This document shows positions 22,925 through 33,626 of a stretch of 64,000 nt of DNA, piece after piece. The position numbers and the translations under genes are program-made. Each line of letters opens with the position of its first letter. Position 1 is the first letter of the stretch. The notes under the pieces were generated by a model. That model was not told the origin of the DNA and made no database searches. It saw only the letters and a program-made list of their open reading frames with translations. The stretch lies in assembly GCF_030269445.1 (NCBI RefSeq), contig NZ_BSTJ01000006.1:62001-126000 (forward strand). Reading direction: 5' to 3'. The stretch is from Actinoallomurus iriomotensis. Lineage in GTDB: Bacteria > Actinomycetota > Actinomycetes > Streptosporangiales > Streptosporangiaceae.

Positions 22925-25900
22925 TCAGTAGACCGTGTAGAACCAGCTGGTGGCGTCGTCCCACAGTTTCGTCCGCTCCACCTTGGTGCCGCGGCCCAGT
23001 TCATGTAGACCGAGCAGCGTTTGGTGACCATGGACGGTCAGCCTGAGGTTCGGGATGCCGCTGAGCGGTGTGACATCCAGCGGATGAGCGATTCCGTTGA
23101 GCTGCAGTTCGTCCAACCGGGTCAGCCCGGCGAGCGGAGTCAGATCCCGGATGTTCTGGCAACCGGCGACTCCCAGCGACTGGAGGCGAGACATCCCCGC
23201 CAGCGGGGCCAGGTCGGCCACGTCGGTGTTCCACAGCACCAGATTGCGTAGCCCCGTCAGGCCGGCCAACGGCGCGACGGAGGTCAGGCCCTTGGCCACG
23301 GAGAGGTTCAGGGTCGTCAGCCGGGCCATGCCGGCGAGCGCGGCCACATCGCCCACCTGCCCGCAGTTGACGAGCTGTAGTGCTTCGAGGTCGGGAAGGG
23401 TCTCGGCCAGGTCGCGCAGGGACGGCCGCTCCTTGACGTTGACCAGTGTCAGATGCTTCAGACGGCGCAGCGGTCGTAGCCGGTCGGTCCCGATCGGAGC
23501 ATCCAACGTCAGCGACTCGAGTCGTTCCATCGCCGCCAAGAAGCCCAGGCCGTGGTCGGCACGAACGCCGCTGAGCGCGAGCGAGACCAGCGCCTCTTGA
23601 CCGGCGATGGCGTCGAGTTCGGTTATGTCGGTGACATTGACCGAGAGGGAACGCAGCCGTTCTAGCGAGAGGATGTGCCGAAACGCCTCGTGCCCGACGG
23701 CCGGCAGCTCCAGTCTCACCAGCGCCGTCTGGGCGGCGAGCGCCTCCTGGGCTGTCACCGGGGCGAAGACTCGAAGCGACTCCAACTGGGCGACACGACC
23801 AAGGAACGTCAGGTCCACTTCGGAGTCGGTCTGGATGTACAGCCGACGAAACGGTTTCACGAAGGGTAGCCCGGACAGCACCCGCGAGGTCTTCAGCCCG
23901 ACTTCTTCTCCGCTCCAGGGCGTGCGGGCCAGCACACGGCGTGCGTAGGTCACCGGTTCGAAGTACTCCCAGCCGGTGAGTAACTCGTCCTGCACCTCTC
24001 TTCGCCCGTCCCTGCCGTAGCCGGCCAGGACGTCCAGGGCGGCCGGGCCGTTGATGAGCCAGGCGGTTCGTACGGCCGCGACGGCGCGGGCGGTGCCGAG
24101 GCCGTCGAGGTCGCGGGGCAGCCGGCGCAGGATCTCCTCGCCCGCGCCGACCAGCAGGTGGGCCTCCTCGGCGTTGCGCGGAGGGATGACGTTCGCCAAA
24201 CAGTCTTCGATGCGGTCGCGTAGTTCGGCCGGGATCTCCGACACGGTCTCCAGACAGGCGGCCACCAGGCGGCGCAGGCGGCGGGCGTGCCGGGGTTCGC
24301 GGTCGGCGCGGTCCAGGAGGCCGGTCAGCAGGTCGCGGCGGAGCGGTCCCGTCGCGTGGCCCGCGGTCATCACGATCGTCTCGCGCCACTGGTCCAGGTG
24401 GGCTCGTTCGATCAGCGGTTCCACGTCGTCGCGGTCGGCGGCCTCCTTCGCCGCCAGGTACTCCTGCACGGTCCGGTGCACGAAGTCGATCCGGCCCTCG
24501 GCGGGCGAGCGGATCACGCCGCTGCGTTCGAGCAGGTAGTCGAGCAGCGTCGACGGCGGGACACTCACGCGCGGCATCCCGGCCGTACGGTCGGCGACGT
24601 GGCGTTCCGCCGTCTCTCGGCGCAGCTCCGAGCGGCCCCAGACAGAGAGCTGCCAGGCCAGATGTTGCAGCACGCGGACCTTCTGGTCGGGCTCCAGGCC
24701 GACTCCCGCGAAGGCGGACACCTCGCGCTCGGCGTCGCGTCGTTCGAGGAGCATGTCGAGCGCGGCGGCGTAGATGCCCATCCGGTCGCGCGGCAGTTGC
24801 CGGGCGCGGTCCAGGTTCAGGGCGCAGAGCATGGCCGGCAGCAGCGGCGTCGCGGCCAGCGCGCGCAGGTGGGGGCTGCTCTCCAGCCGGGCGAGCAGTG
24901 CTCCCTCGTAGGCCGGAAGCCGTTCGACCGGGCATGGCAGGTCGCCCGCGTCGCGTACGGCGGCGTGCCAGTGCCGTACGAGTTCGCGCAGGTCGTCCGG
25001 GGCCATGGGGGACAGCGTCACCGGGGCGAAGTTCTCCGCTGTGAGCCAGCGGGCGTCGACCGCGGCCGGGCGGGAGGTGACCACGGTGCGCAGGCCCGGA
25101 TAGAGGGTGAGGAGCCCGCGCAGCCAGTCCCGTACGGCGGGGCGGCGAGCGGGCGGCAACTCGTCGACCCCGTCGACGAGCAGCAGGCCGCGCCCGGCCG
25201 ACAGCACCCGGTGTGCCCAGCCCGGCGGCGCCAGCCCCGCGAGCGGAGCCGCCACGTCGTGCGGGAGGTTCTCCGGCCGCGGGAGGCCGGACTCGGCGTG
25301 GCTGCGGAGCTTGACGACGAACGGTACGAGGCCGTTCCAGTCGCGGAGCGCCCCGGTGAAGCCGCCGCGCGCCGCGGTCACCGCGAGCCAGCGCAGCAGT
25401 GTGCTCTTGCCCGAGCCCGCGTCACCGCGCAGGAGGGTCCGTTCCGCGCGGGCCAGTGCCGACTCGACGCGGGTGTTCGCCGGTTCGCCGTCCCGTGCGG
25501 CGCCGGTGAGGTCGGAGTGGCGCAGCCGGCCCGCCGCGGGGCCGGAGGGCTCGTCGCTCTGGGCGTTCAGGCTGATGTAGGCGACGCTGAGCGTCGCGCG
25601 CGGCCGGTAGTTGACGATGCGCACGCCGAACAGCTCGACCTCGTCGAGCGCCGTCGCGGCGAACTCCAGGTACCGCCGCTCGAACTCCCCGTCGTCCCCC
25701 GTGCCGCTCGGAGCGTCGAGCGTGCGCACGGGCAGCCGGTCGAGCACGGTCGCGATCTGCTCTCCCACGCCGGAGAGCCGCATGAGCATCTCGGTCTCCG
25801 CTCGCGCGGAGAACTCCGGGAGCTGCCGCACGACCCGTACGAAGCAGTCGCAGCATTCTTCGAGAAGGAGGTCATAGAGCCGGGCGCCGGCCTCCCCGAG

Positions 25901-26290
25901 ATGCGCCGGCGAGCCCCGCAGCCCGTCGCGGAGCTGATGGGCGAGCCGTACCGGATCGGCGTCGGCGGCGAACAGCGCGTGGTCCGACAGGTCGGCGTTC
26001 TTCATCGTGTCGCCCACCTCGGCGGCGACGGCCGCCCGGTCGTTCTCCGCGAGGGGGGCGTACTCGCCGTGGATGAGCGGGTCGAGGCGGCGTTCGACGG
26101 CGTCGACGATCTCGTCGAGCTGCCGGTCCAGCCGCCGTCGCGCGAACCGGTCGGGGAACCCGGTGCGCAGCAGCTCGGCCAGATCCTTCTTTCCGTCACG
26201 CCGGGCGGAGCGCGCGGCCAGCCACTCGCGGGCGGCCCGTTGAACGACCGTCCTGCCGACAGCGGCGGCCACTCCCTCGACACCGGTCAC
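22925..26290 (-). CDS. NACHT-LRR (NLR-like) STAND NTPase
   Basis: A 1121-residue protein. Residues 1-280 are a helical N-terminal region with no recognised effector motif. The NACHT NTPase has Walker A GDAGSGKST at 289-297, Walker B LLLVDGVDEL at 369-378 and a TSRP sensor at 405-408, followed by the helical part with the family's FVHRTVQEYLAAKEA motif. Residues from about 830 to 1095 are leucine-rich repeats. No transmembrane segment is seen. This is the layout of animal NLRs and of bacterial NACHT proteins, several of which sense phage and cause abortive infection. GTG 26290 follows AAGGAGG and overlaps the stop of a short upstream ORF. It is inserted between rpoC and rpsL. A defence role is an inference. 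Confidence 0.85.
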   Translation of the reverse strand: MTGVEGVAAAVGRTVVQRAAREWLAARSARRDGKKDLAELLRTGFPDRFARRRLDRQLDEIVDAVERRLDPLIHGEYAPLAENDRAAVAAEVGDTMKNADLSDHALFAADADPVRLAHQLRDGLRGSPAHLGEAGARLYDLLLEECCDCFVRVVRQLPEFSARAETEMLMRLSGVGEQIATVLDRLPVRTLDAPSGTGDDGEFERRYLEFAATALDEVELFGVRIVNYRPRATLSVAYISLNAQSDEPSGPAAGRLRHSDLTGAARDGEPANTRVESALARAERTLLRGDAGSGKSTLLRWLAVTAARGGFTGALRDWNGLVPFVVKLRSHAESGLPRPENLPHDVAAPLAGLAPPGWAHRVLSAGRGLLLVDGVDELPPARRPAVRDWLRGLLTLYPGLRTVVTSRPAAVDARWLTAENFAPVTLSPMAPDDLRELVRHWHAAVRDAGDLPCPVERLPAYEGALLARLESSPHLRALAATPLLPAMLCALNLDRARQLPRDRMGIYAAALDMLLERRDAEREVSAFAGVGLEPDQKVRVLQHLAWQLSVWGRSELRRETAERHVADRTAGMPRVSVPPSTLLDYLLERSGVIRSPAEGRIDFVHRTVQEYLAAKEAADRDDVEPLIERAHLDQWRETIVMTAGHATGPLRRDLLTGLLDRADREPRHARRLRRLVAACLETVSEIPAELRDRIEDCLANVIPPRNAEEAHLLVGAGEEILRRLPRDLDGLGTARAVAAVRTAWLINGPAALDVLAGYGRDGRREVQDELLTGWEYFEPVTYARRVLARTPWSGEEVGLKTSRVLSGLPFVKPFRRLYIQTDSEVDLTFLGRVAQLESLRVFAPVTAQEALAAQTALVRLELPAVGHEAFRHILSLERLRSLSVNVTDITELDAIAGQEALVSLALSGVRADHGLGFLAAMERLESLTLDAPIGTDRLRPLRRLKHLTLVNVKERPSLRDLAETLPDLEALQLVNCGQVGDVAALAGMARLTTLNLSVAKGLTSVAPLAGLTGLRNLVLWNTDVADLAPLAGMSRLQSLGVAGCQNIRDLTPLAGLTRLDELQLNGIAHPLDVTPLSGIPNLRLTVHGHQTLLGLHELGRGTKVERTKLWDDATSWFYTVY

Positions 26291-26427
26291 GGATCCTCCT
26301 TCGTCGGGGATGTGACCACCGGGCCGTGCCTTCTGGTTCCCTCGCTGCGCTCGGTCACGGGCCCTCCTTCGTCGGGGGGTGTGACCACCGGGCCGTGCCT
26401 TCTGGTTCCCTCGCTGCGCTCGGTCAC
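26285..26427 (-). repeat. Two direct copies of a 68/69-bp initiation-region unit
   Basis: GGTCAC occurs at 26285, 26353 and 26422, giving tandem units of 68 and 69 bp that differ at only a few positions. Each unit carries a ribosome site and a GTGACC start on the minus strand, so the duplication multiplies the translation start of the NACHT gene. The rest of the 26428-26683 spacer contains a 12-bp palindrome GACGGGCCCGTC (26476-26487) and no gene. Confidence 0.85.
26287..26427 (-). CDS. Two-repeat leader ORF, 46 codons, coupled to the NACHT gene
   Basis: From GTG 26427, preceded by GAGGGAGG, an uninterrupted frame of 46 codons encodes two near-identical 23-residue units, each starting (V/M)TERSEGTRRHGPVVT. 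Its TGA (26287-26289) overlaps the GTG start of the NACHT gene as GTGA. The internal GTG at 26358 also has its own AAGGAGG, so initiation may occur there too. It may be a real leader peptide, a translational-coupling device, or simply a by-product of duplicating the initiation region. Confidence 0.4.
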   Translation of the reverse strand: MTERSEGTRRHGPVVTPPDEGGPVTERSEGTRRHGPVVTSPTKEDP

Positions 26428-26683
26428 GGGCCCTCCCTCTGTCCGAAAGAATTCCGGTGGCCTGCGGTCCTCCCTGACGGGCCCGTCTTTCGGGAGGTCA
26501 GACCGCGTGATTTGCGATTAGGCCGGTCATCACGGCAGGCTGGGGCGAAGGGTATACCGGCGGAGATTACCGTCGGCTTGTGGTCGATGACTCGGAGGTC
26601 CCCATGCGCCACGTGCCTTCGAGTGAAGTCATGCACTGCGGGCGGCACACCGCCGGCGGCATCGGCGCTGAAGGAGCCCGACG

Positions 26684-28786
26684 ATGACCGAGCAGAACGG
26701 TGGCCAGGGATCCCACTGGCCGCTGCCTGACGAGCAGTCCCCCAAGACCGAGGCGTCCGGCGACCAACGCGACGAGGCGCCGGCCGGCCAGGACGCCACC
26801 CCGGGCACATCACCCACGCCGTCGCAGGAGGCGGAGACCTCCGCCCCGGTCGCCGATGTTCCGCCGGACGTCCTCGAGTCGGGCCGCACCGTGGTCTTCG
26901 GCCAGCACCGGCGGCCCAGCAAGCCGGAGGTCTCATCCGACCCCGGCACGCCCGTCGCGGGCGGTGAGAGCGGTGAGTCGAGCGAATCCGCGCCGCCGCC
27001 GTTCGGCCAGCCGGGCGGGTACGCCGCGCCGGGCGCCCCACCGCCGTTCGCCGCGCCGGGTGAGCAGGGACCGCCCGCGTACGGCCAGCAGCCCTACGGC
27101 ACCCCGCCGTCCTACCCACAGCAGCAGCCGTACGGCCAGCCCGCCTACGGCCAGCAGAACCAGCCGGGCCAGCCCTCCTACGACCAGCCGCCGTCGTACG
27201 GTCAGCAGCAGCAACAGCCTCCGTACGGGCAGCAGCCGCCGTACGGCCAGCAGCAACAGCCTCCGTACGGGCAGCCGGGCGAGCAGTCCGCGCCTTCCTA
27301 CGGCCAGCAGCCCGGCGCGCCGTACGGGCAGTCTCCGGACTCCCCGAGCGGCCCGCCGGCCTACGGACAGGAGCCCTACGGGCAGAGTGGCCCTCCGCCG
27401 TACGGTCAGCAGCAGCAACAGCCTCCGTACGGCCAGCAGCCCTCGTACGGCCAGCAGCCGCCGGCCTACGGCCAGCCCGGCTACGGCGGCCAGCCCTACG
27501 GGGAGCAGGGCCCGTACGGTCAGCCCGGTTACCCGCCGCAGTACGGCGGCCCGTACGGCCAGCCGGGGCAGCCCGGCCAGCCGGGACAGCAGCAGGGCCA
27601 GCCCGGCCAGTTCGGCGCACCCGCGTACGGCGACAAGCCCGGGGAGGAGGACGCCGCCGAGCGCACCGCGTTCGCGCCGTCCTCGGGCCCGGGAGAGTCC
27701 GACTCCTCACCCGGCGAGGGTTTCGGCGCGCCCGCCACGACGGCGTTCTCCCCGAGCCAGGAGACCTCCGGCTCCGAGCCGCAGCCTCCGTCCTCGTTCG
27801 GCGGCACCCCGCCGGGTGAGGGCGAGGGCACCAAGCCGCCCGCCACGATGCTGGACACGCCGCTGTCGCAGGGCTCGGCGACGGGCGAGCACGCCACGCC
27901 GTCCGGCGACGCTCCCGTGTACGGATCGTCCCCGGTCGAGGACGTCGTCCCCGGGTTCGGGCCGTCGCAGGACGAGACGGTCAGGGAGCCGCAGGACGAC
28001 CGCGACGACCAGGGCGGCGCCGAGCGCACGATGCTGGTGCCGCCGCCGGACTCCGAGACCGAGAACGCGAACCGCTTCGGCGAGGACGCGCCGGCGTACG
28101 GCCACGACCAGGGCGCCGCGTCCGGTGGTGAGAAGACGACCGCCTTCGGGCAGACGTCGCCCTCGTCGTCTCCGTATGAGCCGTCCTCTCCGTACGAGCC
28201 CTCGTCGCCCTACGACGCCTCCTCGCCGTACGCGGCCCCGCCGCCGGCCGGGGAGCAGGGCTCGTCCTGGGCGGCGCCCGGTGGCGAGCAGCAGGGCGGC
28301 TACCCGCAGTACGGCCAGCAGAACCAGACGGGCCCGCAGCCCGGGCAGCCGGGTCAGGACGCGTCCGGCCCGCAGCCCTTCGGCGACCAGAGCCGGCCGG
28401 GCCAGCCGCAGCAGGGCTACGGCCAGGCCGCCTACGGGCAGCAGCAGTACGGTCAGCAGGGCTACGGCCAGCAGCAGGGTTACGGCCAGCAGCCGTACGG
28501 CGGGCAGCAGGGCCAGTCGCAGCAGGGGCAGGCACAGCAGGGGCAGTCGCAGGAGGGCCAGCCCCAGCAGGGGTACGGCCAGCAGGGCTACGGGCAGGGT
28601 TACGGCCAGCAGCCCTATGGTCAGCAGCCGTACGGCCAGGTCGCCCAGGGCGGCGGTTATCCGGGCTACGGCCAGTCGCAGCCGCCCGCCGGTGGAGACG
28701 GATCCAAGCAGAAGCTGTGGATCGCGCTCGGCGCCGGCGCGGTGGTGCTGGTCATCCTGCTCATCATCTTGTTCGTACTGCTCTGA
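26684..28786 (+). CDS. Tail-anchored Tyr/Gln/Gly/Pro-rich membrane protein
   Basis: A 700-residue protein of low complexity. Two blocks (about residues 105-310 and 545-670) are built of PYGQQ, GYGQ and QPGQ repeats; between them is an acidic Ser/Pro/Thr-rich linker with repeated [11 protein letters not shown]. The only hydrophobic stretch is the last 25 residues ([21 protein letters not shown]), so it should be anchored by its C-terminus with the disordered part in the cytoplasm. AAGGAG (26669-26674) precedes ATG 26684. Repeated Tyr/Gln/Gly motifs resemble prion-like domains that condense. Function unknown; divergent from the NACHT gene. Confidence 0.75.
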   Translation: MTEQNGGQGSHWPLPDEQSPKTEASGDQRDEAPAGQDATPGTSPTPSQEAETSAPVADVPPDVLESGRTVVFGQHRRPSKPEVSSDPGTPVAGGESGESSESAPPPFGQPGGYAAPGAPPPFAAPGEQGPPAYGQQPYGTPPSYPQQQPYGQPAYGQQNQPGQPSYDQPPSYGQQQQQPPYGQQPPYGQQQQPPYGQPGEQSAPSYGQQPGAPYGQSPDSPSGPPAYGQEPYGQSGPPPYGQQQQQPPYGQQPSYGQQPPAYGQPGYGGQPYGEQGPYGQPGYPPQYGGPYGQPGQPGQPGQQQGQPGQFGAPAYGDKPGEEDAAERTAFAPSSGPGESDSSPGEGFGAPATTAFSPSQETSGSEPQPPSSFGGTPPGEGEGTKPPATMLDTPLSQGSATGEHATPSGDAPVYGSSPVEDVVPGFGPSQDETVREPQDDRDDQGGAERTMLVPPPDSETENANRFGEDAPAYGHDQGAASGGEKTTAFGQTSPSSSPYEPSSPYEPSSPYDASSPYAAPPPAGEQGSSWAAPGGEQQGGYPQYGQQNQTGPQPGQPGQDASGPQPFGDQSRPGQPQQGYGQAAYGQQQYGQQGYGQQQGYGQQPYGGQQGQSQQGQAQQGQSQEGQPQQGYGQQGYGQGYGQQPYGQQPYGQVAQGGGYPGYGQSQPPAGGDGSKQKLWIALGAGAVVLVILLIILFVLL

Positions 28787-28831
28787 GGCACGCCGGGGCG
28801 TCGTCTTCCCAAACCCCGGATGACTGAGACA

Positions 28832-28870
28832 GAATGCCGACGGGAACAAACCGTCGGCATTCTCTCGTTG
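28832..28870 (+). terminator. Terminator after the Tyr/Gln-rich gene
   Basis: GAATGCCGACGG and CCGTCGGCATTC form a perfect 12-bp stem around GAACAAA, followed by TCTCGTTG. Confidence 0.88.
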
Positions 28871-28915
28871 TATCAACGTCTCACCGCGCCACGCCGATGT
28901 GGTAGGGCACTTGTT

Positions 28916-28944
28916 TTGACCCATGCGCGGGTGTTGGGTAGTCT
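28916..28944 (+). promoter_or_regulatory. Promoter of the str operon
   Basis: TTGACC (28916-28921), a 17-nt spacer and TAGTCT (28939-28944). It implies a leader of about 300 nt before rpsL (28945-29244) in which I see no gene. Confidence 0.75.
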
Positions 28945-29244
28945 CTCCCTTCGTGCCCGCGGTTCGCGGGTCCAACGTGCGTGCACACCGATCTAGGTGC
29001 CTCACCATCGCGATCATCGCCTGGTGACCGGCCTGAAGTCAGCGTGCGGCGCGGATTCGACTCCCTGAGTTCACCTGGCCTTTCCAGGCTGAGTGCAGGA
29101 GGGCGTGTGCGACACGCCCGACCACGGGGGTCGGAGGCAAAAGCAAAACGGCAGGTCGTCCCGCTCGTTGGGGCGCGACCAGCCGGCCGCGCGAGAGCAC
29201 GGCAAACCCAGCAAACGGCTTGGTACGAGGAAGACGGAGACGCG

Positions 29245-29619
29245 GTGCCCACGATCCAGCAGCTGGTCCGCAAGGGCCGCCAGGACAAGGTGACCAAGAA
29301 CAAGACGCCGGCGCTCAAGGGAAGCCCGCAGCGCCGCGGCGTCTGCACGCGCGTCTACACGACGACGCCCAAGAAGCCCAACTCCGCGCTGCGCAAGGTC
29401 GCCCGTGTCCGGCTGACGAGCGGGATCGAGGTCACGGCCTACATCCCCGGCGTCGGGCACAACCTGCAGGAGCACTCCATCGTGCTCGTGCGCGGCGGCC
29501 GTGTGAAGGACCTCCCGGGTGTGCGGTACAAGATCATCCGCGGGTCGCTCGACACCCAGGGTGTTCGGAACCGGAAGCAGGCTCGCAGCCGCTACGGCGC
29601 GAAGAAGGAGAAGAGCTGA
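29245..29619 (+). CDS. rpsL: 30S ribosomal protein S12
   Basis: A 124-residue decoding-centre protein. GTG 29245 gives the conserved [12 protein letters not shown] start; longer in-frame starts fall in the leader RNA. Lys43 (TPKKPNS) and Lys88 (GRVKDL), the positions altered in streptomycin-resistant mutants, are wild type. First gene of rpsL-rpsG-fusA-tuf; rpsG follows after 1 nt. Confidence 0.97.
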   Translation: MPTIQQLVRKGRQDKVTKNKTPALKGSPQRRGVCTRVYTTTPKKPNSALRKVARVRLTSGIEVTAYIPGVGHNLQEHSIVLVRGGRVKDLPGVRYKIIRGSLDTQGVRNRKQARSRYGAKKEKS

Positions 29620-29620
29620 G

Positions 29621-30091
29621 ATGCCTCGCAAGGGCCCCGCAGGCAAGCGCCAGCTGATCGCTGACCCGGTGTACAACTCGCCGCTGGTCACCTCGCTGGT
29701 CAACAAGGTCCTGCTCGACGGCAAGCGGTCGATCGCTCAGAGCATCGTGTACGACGCCCTGGAAGGCTGCCGCGAGAAGACCGGCAACGACCCGGTCGTG
29801 ACGCTCAAGCGCGCGCTGGACAACGTCAAGCCGACCCTCGAGGTCCGCAGCCGGCGTGTCGGTGGCGCCACCTACCAGGTGCCCGTCGAGGTGCGTCCGG
29901 CGCGCAGCACCACCCTCGCGCTCCGCTGGCTCGTCCTGTACGCCCGTCAGCGACGTGAGAAGACCATGACCGAGCGGCTGATGAACGAGCTGCTCGACGC
30001 GAGCAACGGCCTCGGCGCGAGCGTTAAGAAGCGCGAGGACACGCACAAGATGGCGGAGTCCAACAAGGCCTTCGCTCACTACCGCTGGTAA
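29621..30091 (+). CDS. rpsG: 30S ribosomal protein S7
   Basis: A 156-residue primary assembly protein of the 30S head. [10 protein letters not shown] start, conserved [14 protein letters not shown] and [24 protein letters not shown]-type rRNA-binding region, C-terminal [24 protein letters not shown] 29621 directly follows the rpsL stop with a GAAGGAGAAGAG site. Confidence 0.97.
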   Translation: MPRKGPAGKRQLIADPVYNSPLVTSLVNKVLLDGKRSIAQSIVYDALEGCREKTGNDPVVTLKRALDNVKPTLEVRSRRVGGATYQVPVEVRPARSTTLALRWLVLYARQRREKTMTERLMNELLDASNGLGASVKKREDTHKMAESNKAFAHYRW

Positions 30092-30127
30092 TCCAGCACC
30101 ACGTACGAGACTAACGAGGGCGCGAAA

Positions 30128-32239
30128 GTGGCTACTAAGACCGGCGTAGACCTGGCCAAGGTCCGAAACATCGGGATCATGGCCCACATCGACGCGGGTA
30201 AGACCACGACCACCGAGCGGATCCTGTACTACACCGGCGTCAACTACAAGATCGGTGAGGTTCATGAGGGCGCTGCCACCATGGACTGGATGGAACAGGA
30301 GCAGGAGCGCGGCATCACGATCACGTCTGCCGCGACGACCTGCCACTGGACGGTTGACGACGTCGATCACACCATCAACATCATCGACACGCCCGGACAC
30401 GTCGACTTCACCGTCGAGGTGGAGCGTTCACTGCGCGTCCTCGACGGCGCGGTCGCGGTGTTCGACGGTGTGGCCGGCGTCGAGCCGCAGTCCGAAACGG
30501 TGTGGCGCCAGGCCGACCGCTACAACGTGCCGCGGATCTGCTTCGTCAACAAGCTCGACCGCGTAGGCGCGGAGTTCCACCGCTGCGTCGACATGATCGT
30601 CGACCGGCTCAACGCCACGCCGCTGGTGCTGCAGATCCCGATCGGCGCCGAGGCCGACTTCAAGGGTGTCGTGGACCTGGTCCGCATGAAGGCTCTCGTC
30701 TGGAGCGCCGAGGCTGCCAAGGGCGAGATGTACGACGTGGTCGACATCCCCGACACGCACGCCGACGCCGCCCGTGAGTGGCACGACAAGCTGGTCGAGA
30801 CGCTGGCCGAGGCCGACGACGAGATCATGGAGCTCTACCTCGAGGGCAACGAGCCCACGACGGCGCAGCTCATCCCGGCGATCCGCCGGGCCACGATCGC
30901 CGGCGCGCTGACCCCGGTCACCTGTGGCACCGCCTTCAAGAACAAGGGCGTCCAGCCGCTCCTCGATGCGATCGTCAACTACCTCCCCTCGCCGCTCGAC
31001 GTCGAGGCCATCCAGGGCCACGACTACCGCGACGAAGAGAAGGTCATCGAGCGCAAGCCGAGCGAGGACGAGCCGTTCTCGGCGCTGGCGTTCAAGATCA
31101 TGAGCGACCCGCACCTGGGCAAGCTGACCTTCATCCGCGTCTACTCGGGCGTGCTGGAGTCCGGCAGCTCGGTCCTGAACAGCGTGAAGGACCGCAAGGA
31201 GCGCGTCGGCAAGATCTACCGGATGCACGCGAACAAGCGTGAGGAGATCGAGCGCGTTGGCGCGGGCGACATCGTCGCGGTGATGGGTCTCAAGCAGACC
31301 ACCACCGGCGAGACGCTCTCCGACGACAAGAACCCGGTGATCCTGGAGTCGATGAGCTTCCCGGCGCCGGTCATCAACGTCGCCATCGAGCCCAAGACCA
31401 AGGCCGACCAGCAGAAGCTGGGCACCGCGATCCAGCGGCTCGCCGAGGAGGACCCGTCCTTCCAGGTGCGGACCGACGAGGAGACCGGGCAGACCATCAT
31501 CTCCGGCATGGGCGAGCTGCACCTCGAGGTGCTGGTCGACCGCATGAAGCGGGAGTTCAAGGTCGAGGCCAACGTCGGCCGGCCGCAGGTCGCCTACCGC
31601 GAGACCATCCGCCGCAAGGTGGAGAAGGTCGAGTACACCCACAAGAAGCAGACGGGTGGCTCCGGTCAGTTCGGTCGCGTCATCATCGACATCGAGCCGC
31701 TCGGCGGCGGCAGCGACGGCTACGAGTTCGAGAACAAGGTCACCGGTGGCCGCATCCCGCGGGAGTACATCCCGTCGGTGGACGCGGGCTGCCAGGAGGC
31801 GGCCGAGTTCGGCGTGCTCGCCGGATACCCGCTGGTCGGTGTCAAGGTCACCCTGCAGGACGGCGCCTACCACGACGTCGACTCCTCCGAGCTGGCCTTC
31901 AAGATCGCCGGTTCCATGGCGTTCAAGGAAGCGGCCCGCAAGGCCGATCCCGCGCTGCTGGAGCCGATGATGGCCGTCGAGGTCACCACTCCTGAGGACT
32001 ACATGGGTGACGTCATCGGCGACCTGAACGGCCGTCGTGGCCAGATTCAGGAGATGGGCGAGCGCAGCGGGGTCAAGGTCATCAAGTCCATCGTGCCGCT
32101 GTCCGAGATGTTCGGATACGTCGGTGACCTGCGGAGCAAGACCCAGGGGCGCGCCGTCTTCACGATGCAGTTCGACTCCTACGCCGAGGTTCCTGGGAAC
32201 GTCGCGCAGGAGATCATCGCCAAGGCGCGCGGCGAATAA
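30128..32239 (+). CDS. fusA: Elongation factor G
   Basis: A 703-residue translocation GTPase. P-loop AHIDAGKT at 19-26, switch [13 protein letters not shown] and NKLD follow in order; the five-domain length is normal. GTG 30128 with an AACGAGGG site 36 nt after rpsG. Moves tRNA-mRNA through the ribosome and helps RRF split ribosomes. Confidence 0.98.
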   Translation: MATKTGVDLAKVRNIGIMAHIDAGKTTTTERILYYTGVNYKIGEVHEGAATMDWMEQEQERGITITSAATTCHWTVDDVDHTINIIDTPGHVDFTVEVERSLRVLDGAVAVFDGVAGVEPQSETVWRQADRYNVPRICFVNKLDRVGAEFHRCVDMIVDRLNATPLVLQIPIGAEADFKGVVDLVRMKALVWSAEAAKGEMYDVVDIPDTHADAAREWHDKLVETLAEADDEIMELYLEGNEPTTAQLIPAIRRATIAGALTPVTCGTAFKNKGVQPLLDAIVNYLPSPLDVEAIQGHDYRDEEKVIERKPSEDEPFSALAFKIMSDPHLGKLTFIRVYSGVLESGSSVLNSVKDRKERVGKIYRMHANKREEIERVGAGDIVAVMGLKQTTTGETLSDDKNPVILESMSFPAPVINVAIEPKTKADQQKLGTAIQRLAEEDPSFQVRTDEETGQTIISGMGELHLEVLVDRMKREFKVEANVGRPQVAYRETIRRKVEKVEYTHKKQTGGSGQFGRVIIDIEPLGGGSDGYEFENKVTGGRIPREYIPSVDAGCQEAAEFGVLAGYPLVGVKVTLQDGAYHDVDSSELAFKIAGSMAFKEAARKADPALLEPMMAVEVTTPEDYMGDVIGDLNGRRGQIQEMGERSGVKVIKSIVPLSEMFGYVGDLRSKTQGRAVFTMQFDSYAEVPGNVAQEIIAKARGE

Positions 32240-32318
32240 CCCGTCGCGGCACAAGACCAACCACTGAAGCTACAGACGGTCGCGAAAGACGGCCGAGGAT
32301 CGCAACAAGGAGACACCG

Positions 32319-33512
32319 GTGGCCAAGGCCAAGTTCGAGCGGACGAAGCCGCACGTAAACATCGGCACCATTGGGCACATCGACCATGGTAAGACCACCC
32401 TTACCGCGGCGATTACCAAGGTGCTCCATGACAAGCACCCGGACCTGAACCCCTTCACGCCGTTCGACGAGATCGACAAGGCGCCGGAGGAGCGGGAGCG
32501 GGGCATCACGATCTCGATCGCTCACGTCGAGTACCAGACGGAGAAGCGTCACTACGCCCACGTCGACTGCCCGGGTCACGCCGACTACATCAAGAACATG
32601 ATCACCGGCGCCGCCCAGATGGACGGTGCGATCCTGGTCGTGGCGGCGACCGACGGCCCGATGCCGCAGACCAAGGAGCACGTGCTCCTGGCGCGTCAGG
32701 TCGGCGTTCCGTACATCGTCGTGGCGCTCAACAAGGCCGACATGGTCGACGACGAGGAGATCCTCGAGCTCGTCGAGCTGGAGGTCCGCGAGCTCCTGTC
32801 GGAGTACGAGTTCCCGGGCGACGACGTCCCGGTGGTCCGCGTCTCCGCGCTCAAGGCCCTCGAGGGCGACGCCGAGTGGGGCGCCAAGATCGTCGAGCTC
32901 ATGGACGCCTGCGACGAGAACATCCCCGAGCCGGTCCGTGAGACCGACAAGCCGTTCCTGATGCCGATCGAGGACGTCTTCTCGATCACCGGTCGCGGCA
33001 CGGTCGTCACCGGCCGCATCGAGCGTGGTGTCGTCAACGTCAACGAGACCGTCGACATCATCGGCATCAAGGACAGCGCCACCTCGACCACGGTCACCGG
33101 CGTCGAGATGTTCCGCAAGCTGCTCGACCAGGGCCAGGCGGGCGACAACGTCGGCCTGCTCCTGCGCGGCATCAAGCGCGAGGACGTCGAGCGCGGTCAG
33201 TGTGTCATCAAGCCGGGCACCAACACCCCGCACACCGAGTTCGAGGCGCAGGTCTACATCCTGTCCAAGGACGAGGGTGGCCGCCACACGCCGTTCTTCA
33301 ACAACTACCGTCCGCAGTTCTACTTCCGGACCACGGACGTGACCGGCGTCGTGCACCTGCCCGAGGGCACCGAGATGGTCATGCCGGGCGACAACACCGA
33401 GATGCGTGTTGAGCTCATCCAGCCCATCGCGATGGAGGAAGGCCTCAAGTTCGCGATCCGCGAGGGTGGCCGCACCGTCGGTGCGGGCCGCGTGACCAAG
33501 ATCATCAAGTAG
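32319..33512 (+). CDS. tuf: Elongation factor Tu
   Basis: A 397-residue GTPase delivering aminoacyl-t[11 protein letters not shown] at 19-26, DCPGHAD and NKAD motifs, and the C-terminal [13 protein letters not shown] strand are intact. GTG 32319 follows AAGGAGA. The residues equivalent to E. coli Gln124 ([10 protein letters not shown]) and Ala375 (FAIREG), known elfamycin-resistance positions, are wild type. Confidence 0.98.
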   Translation: MAKAKFERTKPHVNIGTIGHIDHGKTTLTAAITKVLHDKHPDLNPFTPFDEIDKAPEERERGITISIAHVEYQTEKRHYAHVDCPGHADYIKNMITGAAQMDGAILVVAATDGPMPQTKEHVLLARQVGVPYIVVALNKADMVDDEEILELVELEVRELLSEYEFPGDDVPVVRVSALKALEGDAEWGAKIVELMDACDENIPEPVRETDKPFLMPIEDVFSITGRGTVVTGRIERGVVNVNETVDIIGIKDSATSTTVTGVEMFRKLLDQGQAGDNVGLLLRGIKREDVERGQCVIKPGTNTPHTEFEAQVYILSKDEGGRHTPFFNNYRPQFYFRTTDVTGVVHLPEGTEMVMPGDNTEMRVELIQPIAMEEGLKFAIREGGRTVGAGRVTKIIK

Positions 33513-33520
33513 TACCCGCG

Positions 33521-33560
33521 GTGCGGCGGTCGGGAGCTGAGACAGGCCCGGCCGCCGCAC
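33521..33560 (+). terminator. Hairpin after tuf
   Basis: GTGCGGCGG..GGG pairs with CCC..CCGCCGCAC over about 14 bp. It has no T run, so it could be a terminator, a processing site or an mRNA stabiliser between the str and S10 units. Confidence 0.5.
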
Positions 33561-33594
33561 CACGACTCCCGACGATTTCGATCTGAGGGAGATC

Positions 33595-33626
33595 TCCGCG
33601 GAGGACGCGTGAGCGACCTCCGCGGA
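33595..33626 (+). promoter_or_regulatory. Leader hairpin before rpsJ
   Basis: TCCGCGGAGG and CCTCCGCGGA form a perfect 10-bp stem around 12 nt, 45 nt before rpsJ. It is placed where S10-operon leaders are controlled in other bacteria; control here is an inference. Confidence 0.45.

Noticed and set aside
26285-26440. Possible CRISPR repeat units
   Set aside because: Units are contiguous with no spacers, contain ribosome sites and start codons, and there are no cas genes.
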